From Planctomycetota bacterium (GTDB taxonomy: Bacteria > Planctomycetota > MHYJ01 > WSZJ01): DNA of 37,072 nucleotides. The translations under genes and the position numbers were made by a program. Each line of letters opens with the position of its first letter. Within the stretch, counting starts at the first letter, position 1. Shown piece by piece: positions 24,501-32,187 of this stretch. The stretch lies in contig JACPRD010000192.1 in the NCBI GenBank assembly GCA_016190145.1, forward strand, positions 1 through 37,072. The letters run 5' to 3'. The notes under the pieces are model-generated. The model had not been told where the DNA came from. It searched no databases and saw only the letters and a list, made by a program, of their open reading frames with translations.

Positions 24501-25175
24501 GCCCCCGAGGCGCGCCACGACCGCGCGAGGCTGGCGATCGAGCTGCTCGCGGCGCACCCGAGCACCGCGCGGTTCGTGTGCGGGAAGCTGGTGGCCCACT
24601 ATGTCCGGTGGCCCGCGCCGGAACGGATGACGGAGGACCTCGCGGCCGTGTTCCTCGAGACGGACGGGGACATGCGCGCCGTGCTGCGCGCGATGGCCGC
24701 GCACCCGGACTTCTGGGCCGAGAGCCGCACGGAAAAAGTCGCGACCCCGTTCGATTTCTCGACGCGTCTCTCCCGCGCATGCGGGTTCAAGCTGCCGTGG
24801 CAGGTCATCGACATGTGCGCGCGGAGCGGCGCGGGACTGTACGACCGCGCGACGCCGGACGGGTACCAGGAAGAGGACACCGCCTGGACGTCGACGAACG
24901 CGATGCTGCAGCGGTGGAAGTTCGCACGGGATTGCGAGTGGGCGCTGGCGGCGGTGGTGCCGGGCGCCTGGAGATGGTCGCAGGAGCCGATGACCGCGGA
25001 GTGGCGTCAGGAGCTCGTCGACCTGGTGGCCGTGCGGTTGATCGGGCGGACGCTCTCGAAGGAGTCCAATGAGGCCGCGCTGCAGGTGCTGGAGGCGTGC
25101 AGGGGCGGGAGAGATGCGGTCGCGATGCAGGCGGCGTCGTTTGTGGCGCAGTTGCCGGAGGCCAATCTGAGGTGA
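21570..25175 (+). CDS. Exported DUF1800 protein with N-terminal binding domains
   Basis: 1,201 residues from the ATG at 21570, chosen for its GGGAG site and for the Sec signal FLRFAAAGLFVAALLWTLRP that follows. An ATG at 21540 overlaps the promoter box. A PKD/Ig-like strand region (EITSPADGARVWRKVAVGVE) lies near residue 120. A CBM-like domain at about 227-373 starts VQMEAEDQRD and ends NYFLDMIEI. More beta-sandwich modules run to about 745. DUF1800 spans about 752-1160, with HLLNRFAYGPDPEELAAVL, RWVDNHFNTWIRK, NYAREICELHTAGVHGGYSQ and LLTGWTYSD. DUF1800 proteins typically pair with a DUF1501 gene, as here, and are thought to act together at the cell surface; their activity is not established. 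Confidence 0.9.
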   Translation: MSRTPSFLRFAAAGLFVAALLWTLRPGAAADAPRVLKVCDRTVAEAGRTRVIAFRLAEPAAEDTAPAAAVADGSVLAIEIAPAVLKGESLGYLRVRGLKPGKTTLTVGDASMTVDVVAERAPDAPRLEITSPADGARVWRKVAVGVEVDAEAAGAGATHELRLSTGASLKPSRVSGPIWGPTLRILYLVNTFKLPEGPLEMTPVAKRTDGTELAGATVVVHVLKPEPGDIVQMEAEDQRDVKRPKRFGEALLNVAPDADASGHQMVPMYGSDPAACFPFKVEKSGWYQVVITARGSFAGGAFPTVGLIVDGAFEHVTNARLLDEQWHRVALGVPVRLARGDRFLTPYFLNDFYAPGVPADRNYFLDMIEIVRVEERPSAGGGEGSDSGTGGAPIAIAEGRDAWNDVRVAFAEPLNGRLLTGTVEVNGAAVWKKMEKAPAPRVTLKVNGEAVGTQRSAAPKWWVDPGWFEEGANTLQLVAVLDGGETASTPVQTMTYKPPKTWKRVKPLPFLRFPVREEAWDDVTRKAFTREGDCPEKVSAKFFSNGKATLALPEALSGAFLIWVEGRGDQLDGPPIAEVSLVADGKTTKIGEIGIGGWWGPHQVPGIAVLPAGAKKLVVAFTNDKFEKDKGDRNLALQAVILLGVPPTGDTLNPSVKIAWPPDGHEVWMADVVVVEPSDDRVVAWVELEIDGKRTGIRADTLGKFGRVVLPLLARQLAPGEHKLAVRLHDGAHERVGKARTFVVPAAGPQAPGRFARAVHLLNRFAYGPDPEELAAVLTMGETAWLDDRLARGLDDPGDASALLTACVTFGNDDGEYDAMGRDAYHALLTPNPVRTRFVRWVDNHFNTWIRKVAGRAEWEERKRFTRLGIAPFPDLLRASSTSPTMLQYLDQQFSFARSLNENYAREICELHTAGVHGGYSQADVTALANLLTGWTYSDEGDGRSGGFQLRRRTHRFDPALSDGRPQTFFGMRFPKAAPEARHDRARLAIELLAAHPSTARFVCGKLVAHYVRWPAPERMTEDLAAVFLETDGDMRAVLRAMAAHPDFWAESRTEKVATPFDFSTRLSRACGFKLPWQVIDMCARSGAGLYDRATPDGYQEEDTAWTSTNAMLQRWKFARDCEWALAAVVPGAWRWSQEPMTAEWRQELVDLVAVRLIGRTLSKESNEAALQVLEACRGGRDAVAMQAASFVAQLPEANLR

Positions 25176-25210
25176 GTTGCCAGTTGCCAGTGGCCAGTGG
25201 CCAGTAACGG
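25176..25210 (+). repeat. GTTGCCA/GTGGCCA heptamer array, locus K left
   Basis: Five in-phase heptamers (GTTGCCA twice, GTGGCCA twice, GTAACGG) begin at the base after the DUF1800 stop. The inverted partner of the same word is 3.5 kb away at 28723-28750. Confidence 0.9.
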
Positions 25211-25249
25211 CACGCCTGGGAGTCGGATCCAAAGGGAGGAGACCTCGGA

Positions 25250-26512
25250 ATGCACCTGACACGACGGCATTTCCTGCAGCTTTCCGGATCGCTTGCGGTG
25301 TACCTCGGCGTCACGCCGGTGAAGCTGCTCGCTGAGGATAAGCTCAAGCCGGTCAAGAAGGGGAAGACGCTCGTGCTCGTGTTCCAGAGAGGCGGACTCG
25401 ACGGGCTCAACTTCCTTGTGCCCTGGAAAGACCCCAACTACGCGCGGCTCCGGAAATCCATCGCGCTGCCTGCGCCGTCGGACAAGGCCGACGGGCGCGT
25501 GCTCGACCTCGACGGACTGTTCGGGCTGAATCCGCGCCTCGGGGCGCTGATGCCCCTCTTCAAGAAAGGACAGGCGGTCGGCATCCACGCGGTGGGACAC
25601 GACCGCAACACGCGGTCGCATTTCGAGGAACAGGACGTCTGGGAGACGGGCGTCACCGGCAACACGATCAACTCGGACGGGTGGGTCAACCGCCACCTGC
25701 TGACGTCCAGCGGCCACGGCCCGATCCGCGCCGTCGCCATCGGAAACGCGCTTCCCAGAATCATGCACGGCAAGTGCTGCGCCTATGCGGTGCAGGGCGT
25801 GGACGACCTGACGCTTCCCGACACGCGCACCGACAAGGCGGTGGTCGGCGCGGCGCTCGAGCACGCGTACAAGAAGGACGCGCAGAGGCGGGAGGGCGAC
25901 GCGCGCGAGCTGATCGCGCAGACGGGCCAGTCGACGCTGGAGGGGATCGAGCAGCTGAAGGACCTGGTCGGCCGCGAGTACAAGCCGGCCGCGACCTACC
26001 CGCAGACGGATTTCGCGCGCCAGCTCATGCAGGCCGCGCGGCTCATCAAGGCGGACGTCGGCCTCGAGGTCGCGGAGGTGGACTACGGCGGCTGGGACAC
26101 GCACCAGTTTCAGGGCGGCGTGCAGGGCCCGTACGGCGACCTGTGCCAGGGCCTCGCCGAGGGGCTCGCGGCGTTCGTGCAGGATCTCGGCGAAAAGCGC
26201 GACGACGTGCTGATCCTCACCCTGTCCGACTTCGGCCGCACCGCCGAGGAGAACGGCACCTACGGCACCGACCACGGCTGGGGCAACTGCCTCCTCGCCC
26301 TCGGCGGTGGCATGAAACGCACCGATGACAAGAAGGTCATCGGCACCTGGCCGGGCCTCGCCAAGGACCAGCTCCACGAGAAGCGCGACCTCGCGCAGAC
26401 GACGGATTTCCGCGACGTGATCGCGGAGGTCGTGCAGGCGCACCTCGGGAACGAGGAGCTGAAGAGCGTGCTGCCGGGGCACGAGTTCAGGAAGGTGGGG
26501 CTGCTGGGATAA
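25250..26512 (+). CDS. DUF1501 family protein, Tat-exported
   Basis: 420 residues. The N-terminus TRRHFLQLSGSLAVYLG is a twin-arginine (Tat) signal, so the protein is exported folded. DUF1501 blocks are LVLVFQRGGLDGLNFLVPW, FGLNPRLGALMPLFKKG, AVGHDRNTRSHFEEQDVWETG, VDYGGWDTHQFQGG (a possible metal-site Asp/His) and LILTLSDFGRTAEENGTYGTDHGWGN. The fold is related to sulfatase/alkaline phosphatase, but the activity is unknown. GGAGGAG precedes the ATG at good spacing. It lies 74 nt after the DUF1800 gene, its usual companion, with heptamer array K in the gap. Confidence 0.93.
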   Translation: MHLTRRHFLQLSGSLAVYLGVTPVKLLAEDKLKPVKKGKTLVLVFQRGGLDGLNFLVPWKDPNYARLRKSIALPAPSDKADGRVLDLDGLFGLNPRLGALMPLFKKGQAVGIHAVGHDRNTRSHFEEQDVWETGVTGNTINSDGWVNRHLLTSSGHGPIRAVAIGNALPRIMHGKCCAYAVQGVDDLTLPDTRTDKAVVGAALEHAYKKDAQRREGDARELIAQTGQSTLEGIEQLKDLVGREYKPAATYPQTDFARQLMQAARLIKADVGLEVAEVDYGGWDTHQFQGGVQGPYGDLCQGLAEGLAAFVQDLGEKRDDVLILTLSDFGRTAEENGTYGTDHGWGNCLLALGGGMKRTDDKKVIGTWPGLAKDQLHEKRDLAQTTDFRDVIAEVVQAHLGNEELKSVLPGHEFRKVGLLG

Positions 26513-26560
26513 GGGACCCGCTGGCCTCCATTGCATTGATTCATGGCATTCATCACTGTC

Positions 26561-26589
26561 TTGACTTCGGCCGGGATGACGCCTAGCTT
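26561..26589 (+). promoter_or_regulatory. sigma70-like promoter before the zinc-ribbon gene
   Basis: TTGACT (26561-26566) and TAGCTT (26584-26589) are separated by 17 nt. The leader to the ATG at 26665 is about 70 nt, with AGGTCG just before the start. Confidence 0.4.
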
Positions 26590-26664
26590 GACCCTCTGAC
26601 GCGTGCCTCCGATCGTGCGCCAACCCGGCCGATCATCCCCGCCCCCTCTCGCCGACAGGTCGAC

Positions 26665-27381
26665 ATGTTCTGCCCCCGCTGCGGCTCTCCGATCTCGCCG
26701 GAAGCGCGTTTCTGTGCGTCTTGCGGCGCGCCGGCGGCGGTCCCGATTCAGCAGCCACCCGAAATCGACGCGGATGAGCCGCTCGACGAGGACGAAGCGG
26801 AAATCGATCCGCAGTTCGCCGGAATCAATTCCAGGATTCGCACAAGCTCCGATGTCCCTCAGTTCGCCTTCACGATGTGGGGATCGGGGTGCCTCTCTCC
26901 ACTCTGGATGATCGGTTTCTGGACCGCGCTCGCCGTCCTGTTACTCAACGCACTGGGCGTCGGATTAGCCGTTCACGACAAGGAACCGCTGGACTGGCCG
27001 CGCCTCGGCCCCGTCATAGGGGGCGCCCTGGCGGTCATGGTTCTCTCGCGCATCTTCGGCAGAGTGACGTACCGGATCGGCCTCGATCCCTCGCAGGACG
27101 CCCTCTGGGTCATGATGGGATCGCAGCTGCGGTCGATTCGCGGCGCGAACCGCATCGCGACCTTCGATCTCGACTCGCGCACTTACATGAAACATAGCCA
27201 TAAGGGCGGGAAGAGTTATAGCTACAAAACCACAAGCTACCGGCTGGTGGCGGTCACGGCAGAAGGTCGGCGCATTCCCGTGCCCCAGGTTCCCAAGGTG
27301 CACTCTCCCGGGTTCGCCAACCGTCTCCTGAGGAATGCGCGGAGTCTCCTGTCGCGGCGTCCGAATGCTCCCGTGCGGTAA
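26665..27381 (+). CDS. Zinc-ribbon membrane protein of unknown function
   Basis: 238 residues. MFCPRCGSPISPEARFCASCG is a double C-x2-C zinc ribbon, followed by an acidic linker (DADEPLDEDEAEID). Two hydrophobic spans follow, LWMIGFWTALAVLLLNALGV and LGPVIGGALAVMVLSRIF. The cytoplasmic-type C-terminal region is strand-rich with a conserved-looking SYSYKTTSYRLVAVTAEGRRIPVP and a basic tail. This zinc-ribbon-plus-membrane layout is common in bacterial proteins of unknown role. It has its own promoter candidate, so it need not be co-transcribed with DUF1501. Confidence 0.72.
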   Translation: MFCPRCGSPISPEARFCASCGAPAAVPIQQPPEIDADEPLDEDEAEIDPQFAGINSRIRTSSDVPQFAFTMWGSGCLSPLWMIGFWTALAVLLLNALGVGLAVHDKEPLDWPRLGPVIGGALAVMVLSRIFGRVTYRIGLDPSQDALWVMMGSQLRSIRGANRIATFDLDSRTYMKHSHKGGKSYSYKTTSYRLVAVTAEGRRIPVPQVPKVHSPGFANRLLRNARSLLSRRPNAPVR

Positions 27382-27462
27382 CAGAAGTCGGGGGCCGTAA
27401 CCGGGGTCGCGGGCCTCCGCCCGGAAGTACGGAGGGCACGCGGGTTGCATGACTCACCGCCC

Positions 27463-28713
27463 ATGCGGATCGCCCTGGCCACGCTGCTCCTCTTCCCCGT
27501 AGCTTTCTTTTCGGGGACCGCCTCCGCCCACGAACCCGTCCTGCAGAAACTCCAGGCGCAGTTCGACGACCGTGACGGCGAGCGCTGGGAGAAGACGTGC
27601 AAAGAGGTCGCGGGCGGCGGCGAACGGGTGGGGCTGGCCGCGGAGTGGCTCGTCGGCATGTACCGCGACCGCCACGGAACCCGGGAATCGAAGGACCGCG
27701 CCTCCTGGGGACTCGCCCTCCTCGGCCGGCACGCCGTCCCCGCGCTCGCGGATCTCCTCGATCAGCCCGACGCCGACGACGTCATGAGCCTGATGCTCAC
27801 CATCGCCCGTTCGGACGGCCCGGGCGCGGTCGCCCCCGCCATCCCCGCGTTCGTCAACCTCGCGCTCGACGAGGACCGCGCCGGTTCGTGGCAGGCCCTC
27901 GAAGCCGTCAGCGCCGTCGGGATCTTCAATCCGCGCGCGACGCTCGGCCTCCTCCCCCTCCTCGATTCCCCCGACGCCGGCACACGGCGCCAGGCGGCGT
28001 GGGCGCTTCTCAACAGCCTCGGCCCCGGATTCGAGCCCGCGCTGAAAACGTTGAAGAGAGTCGACCTGGCGAGCCGGCTCGTCGGGGCGGCGGAGAAGGG
28101 GGACGTGCCGGGCGCGCTGGCGGCGCTCGCGGAAGGCGCGCGGATCGACGATTCGGATCTGCGGGGCGGCTGAAGCTCGCTGGGCGAGAGCACCGCGCTC
28201 ATCGCCGCGACCCGGTTCGGGCACGAGGAGGTCGTAAGGGCGCTGCTGGCGAACGGAGCGGACCCGAACGCGCGGCATCGCGGCCGGACGGCTCTGTTCA
28301 TCGCGCTGCGGTTCGAGAATCGACGGCTGGTGCGCATCCTGAAGGAAGCAGGCGCGCGCGGCGACCCGGAGACGCTGATTGTGGCCACCCGGGTGATCAG
28401 GGCCGCGGCCTCGGGCGAACCCAAACCGGACAACCGTGGCTGGGAGTGGCCCAACATCTGGTTCGGCCACGATCCGGCGTTCCCGCTGAAGCAACTCCTG
28501 GAGTGGGGCCAGGCAGCGGACCTTGCCGACGAGGACGGCCTGACGCCTCTCATGGCCGCCGCCGCCCAGGGCCGCACCGCGAACGTCGAACTCCTGCTCA
28601 AGGCCGGCGCGGATCCCCTGCGCCGCGACGCGCACGGGAACACGGCTCTCACCCTGGCCCGCCCGCATCCCGAAACCGAGCAGGCGATCCTGCGCGCGCT
28701 GCCCCACGATTAG
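27463..28713 (+). pseudogene. HEAT/ankyrin-repeat exported protein split by an in-frame TGA
   Basis: From the ATG at 27463 a Sec signal (MRIALATLLLFPVAFFSGTA) leads into HEAT-like helical repeats (AVPALADLLDQPDADDVMS, DAGTRRQAAWALLNSLG). The frame meets TGA at 28171-28173, then continues open in the same frame to TAG at 28711-28713. The second part has ankyrin repeats: STALIAATRFGHEEVVRALLANGADPN, GRTALFIALRFENRRLVRILKEAG and DGLTPLMAAAAQGRTANVELLLKAGADPL. The whole would be about 416 residues. TGA is a normal stop elsewhere in the window and there is no convincing selenocysteine element, so a nonsense mutation or a base error is likeliest. The 237-residue N-terminal part could still be made alone. 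Confidence 0.8.
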
Positions 28714-28722
28714 AGCCGTCCC

Positions 28723-28750
28723 TGGCCACTGGCAACTGGCCTCTGGCACT
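28723..28750 (-). repeat. GTTGCCA/GTGGCCA heptamer array, locus K right (inverted)
   Basis: Four heptamers TGGCCAC, TGGCAAC, TGGCCTC and TGGCACT are the complements of the GTGGCCA/GTTGCCA words at 25176-25210. The array fills the gap between the convergent ankyrin and enolase genes. Confidence 0.85.
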
Positions 28751-28755
28751 TTCCC

Positions 28756-30157
<1,402 letters not shown>

Positions 30158-30169
30158 TATGACAGTAGT

Positions 30170-30224
30170 GCGGCGCGAAGCGCCGCCCCTTGCCCTTGAC
30201 CTTGCCCTTGACCTTGCCCTTCCA
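30170..30224 (+). repeat. Locus H left arm: GC palindrome plus TTGCCC/TTGACC hexamers
   Basis: GCGGCGCGAAGCGCCGC (30170-30186) is followed by alternating TTGCCC and TTGACC hexamers to about 30222. Its inverted partner is at 30600-30664. The pair encloses the IVP-type gene. Confidence 0.92.
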
Positions 30225-30241
30225 TTGGAGAACCCATCGCC

Positions 30242-30691
30242 ATGAAGAAATTCGACTTCGAGTCCCTCCACGTCTACCAGCTCGCCCTCGACTTCGCCGT
30301 GCTCGCCGACGAAGTCGCCGAAGCCCTTCTCCCGGGACGCGCCTACCTGGCCGATCAACTCCGTCGCGCGAGCAGTTCTGTGTGTTTCAATATCGCAGAA
30401 GGTGCGGGTGAATGGATGAGGAGAGACAAGGGACGGTTCTACCGGTATGCCAGGAGATCCGGGACTGAGTCGGCGGCGGTCATTTCGCTCATCGAACGAC
30501 TGAAGCTCGCGCATGCAGAGCTGACGGGGCCGGTCAGGGAGCCGCTTTACCAGGTGATCTGCATGCTCGTCGCGATGGTCAAGAATTGTCGAACGGTTAA
30601 GGAAAGGCAGGGCAAGGTCAAGGGCAAGGTCAAGGGCAAGGGTCCCGGCGGCTCCGCCGCCGGGGAGCCTAATCCGAGGCCAGCCGCGTAA
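30242..30691 (+). CDS. Four-helix bundle protein, 23S rRNA-intervening-sequence (IVP/S23, TIGR02436) family
   Basis: 149 residues. Residues 1-120 are the complete family domain: FDFESLHVYQLALDFAVLA, the signature QLRRASSSVCFNIAEGAGEW (39-58), RFYRYARRSGTESAAVISLIERL, and a last helix PLYQVICMLVAMVKN. Family members are encoded in intervening sequences of Leptospira 23S rRNA, and relatives (bAvd) serve diversity-generating retroelements, where they bind nucleic acid with a reverse transcriptase. Residues 121-149 (repeated GKVKGKVKGKG) are simply the right repeat arm translated. TTGGAG lies 13 nt before the ATG. The gene sits in the loop of repeat locus H with its own promoter and overlaps the end of the M20 gene by 23 nt. 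No reverse transcriptase is in the window. Confidence 0.88.
   Translation: MKKFDFESLHVYQLALDFAVLADEVAEALLPGRAYLADQLRRASSSVCFNIAEGAGEWMRRDKGRFYRYARRSGTESAAVISLIERLKLAHAELTGPVREPLYQVICMLVAMVKNCRTVKERQGKVKGKVKGKGPGGSAAGEPNPRPAA
30600..30664 (-). repeat. Locus H right arm: hexamers plus GC palindrome
   Basis: GGCAAG and GTCAAG hexamers alternate (to 30642), the exact complement of the left-arm words, followed by the palindrome GGCGGCTCCGCCGCC (30647-30661). The arm encodes the Lys/Gly-rich tail of the IVP protein. Confidence 0.92.
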
Positions 30692-31961
30692 GAAACTCGC
30701 GGACGTGCTTCACCCCCGGCGCCAGGTCCGCCACCACCACCGATTCATCCGGCGCGTGAATATTCGCCTCCGGATTCCCCGTCCCGAACGAAACGCACGG
30801 CATCATCTCCCTGTAAACGCTCATCGGCCCGCTCGCCGGCATCAGCGGCAGCACGTACGGCTCCTTCCCGTACGCCACCCTCCCCGCCTCCACCGCCGCC
30901 TTCACCACCGGCGCGTCCACCGGCGTGCGCGCGGGCGGGTACCCGTGCGATTCCACCACCTCCACCTCCCACTCCGCGAAATGCTCCTTCAGCTGCGCCA
31001 GCACTTCCCCCGGCTCCATCTCCGGCACGAGCCGCACGTCGAATTTCGCGCTCGCCTCCCGCGGCAGCACCGTCTTCGACCCCTTTCCCTGGTACCCCCC
31101 CGACAACCCGTTGATGTTGATCGTCGGCGCGAACACCAGCGCGGCCTTCAACTCCTCGCCCTTCAGCCCCCGCATGAACTCGCGGATCCCGTACTGCGCC
31201 TTCCGCTTCTCCTCGTCGTACGGCATCGCGCGCAGCACCTCGCGGTCCGCCTCGTCCGGGATGCGCACCCGGTCGTAGAACCCCGGGATCGTCACCACCC
31301 CCGACGGCGCGCGCAGGCCCGCGAGCGCGTGCACGAGCCGCCACGCGGGACTCGGCACCGCGACCCCCAGCGACGAGTGCAGGTCCTTCGACGCCCCGCG
31401 CACCACCACCTCGCAGTGCAGAATTCCTTTCACACCGCAGATCACCTCCGGCGCGCCGCGCTCGTCCTTCCCCCCCGTCTCCCACAGACAGGCGTCCGCC
31501 GCGATCCGCTCCCGGTTGGCCTTCGCGAACCCCGCGAGCGACGGCGACCCGATCTCCTCTTCCCCCTCCACCGTGAACTTCACGTTCACCGGCAGCCCTT
31601 CGCCCATCTCCCTCACCGCCGCGAGCCGCACCGCGAGGTTCGCCTTGTTGTCCGCCACGCCGCGCGCGTAAAGCCGCCCGTTCCGCTCCGCCGGCTCGAA
31701 CGGCGGCGACGTCCACGCGTCGAGCGGCTCCGCGGGCTGGACGTCGTAGTGGTTGTAAATGAGAAGAGTCTTCTTCGCGCCCGGAGTTTTCTTTTCGGCG
31801 AACACGACGGGGTTGCCGCCCGTTTCAATGACCTGCACGTCGAGCTTCAGCTCGCGGAACGTCTCCACGAGAAGCTGCACCGACTCCGCAATGCCGGTGC
31901 ACTGTGCCGCGACGCTCGGTATCCGCAGATACCGATCGAGAAACGACCGACACCACTGCAT
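30669..31961 (-). CDS. M20-family dipeptidase (CNDP/ArgE/DapE-like)
   Basis: 430 residues. A zinc-dependent exopeptidase of the M20/M28 clan. Metal and catalytic blocks are LLIYNHYDVQPAEP (first His and Asp), YARGVADNKANLA (bridging Asp, here A-DNKA), FTVEGEEEIGSPSL (catalytic Glu pair) and a C-terminal ESVVVADLAPGVKH. The dimerisation insert runs from about SLGVAVPSPAWRL to SAKFDVRLVPEMEPG. One point to note is INIHAPDE-type text near the end (NIHAPDESV), which supplies the last metal His. Nothing important appears missing. It is cytoplasmic and probably degrades dipeptides. GGTGAGG lies upstream of the ATG at 31961. Hairpin locus I lies directly upstream and locus H touches its stop. Confidence 0.92.
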   Translation of the reverse strand: MQWCRSFLDRYLRIPSVAAQCTGIAESVQLLVETFRELKLDVQVIETGGNPVVFAEKKTPGAKKTLLIYNHYDVQPAEPLDAWTSPPFEPAERNGRLYARGVADNKANLAVRLAAVREMGEGLPVNVKFTVEGEEEIGSPSLAGFAKANRERIAADACLWETGGKDERGAPEVICGVKGILHCEVVVRGASKDLHSSLGVAVPSPAWRLVHALAGLRAPSGVVTIPGFYDRVRIPDEADREVLRAMPYDEEKRKAQYGIREFMRGLKGEELKAALVFAPTININGLSGGYQGKGSKTVLPREASAKFDVRLVPEMEPGEVLAQLKEHFAEWEVEVVESHGYPPARTPVDAPVVKAAVEAGRVAYGKEPYVLPLMPASGPMSVYREMMPCVSFGTGNPEANIHAPDESVVVADLAPGVKHVREFLTRLASD

Positions 31962-31978
31962 GGCCGCGCCCTCACCGG

Positions 31979-32168
31979 AACTTCAAAGGAACAACTTCAA
32001 CTTTCAAGCAACTTCAAACGGACAACTTCAAAGGTCAACCGGGCGTCGTGAGAACCGAGGCGCCCGCGCAATCCGGCCGGGCACCGGCGCCTGACGCCCG
32101 CCTGTTGTCGTTTGAAGTTGTCAGTTTGAAGTTGCTTGAAAGTTGAAGTTGTCTCTTTGAAGTTGCGA
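31979..32168. repeat. GTTTGAA/GTTGTCA heptamer hairpin, locus I
   Basis: The right arm (32104-32168) reads GTTGTCA, GTTTGAA, GTTGCTT, then AGTTGAA, GTTGTCT, CTTTGAA and GTTGCGA, mostly in 7-nt phase. The left arm (31979-32038) is its near-perfect complement over about 60 nt. Inside, GGGCGTC (32041) pairs with GACGCCC (32093), and GGCGCC words form an inner GC stem. It separates two minus-strand genes. Confidence 0.93.
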
Positions 32169-32187
32169 CGCCCGGCCCACCGCCCTT

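Noticed and set aside
22701-25262. 853-codon minus-strand frame opposite the DUF1800 gene, and similar long frames opposite the hydrolase and MCE genes
   Set aside because: Arg/His/Pro-rich composition typical of antisense frames in high-GC coding DNA; the plus-strand genes show signal peptides and family motifs.
28171-28200. Selenocysteine readthrough at the ankyrin-gene TGA
   Set aside because: The stem after the TGA starts only 2 nt away, with a 3-nt loop, unlike known bacterial SECIS elements, and no Cys-type site is expected in an ankyrin repeat.
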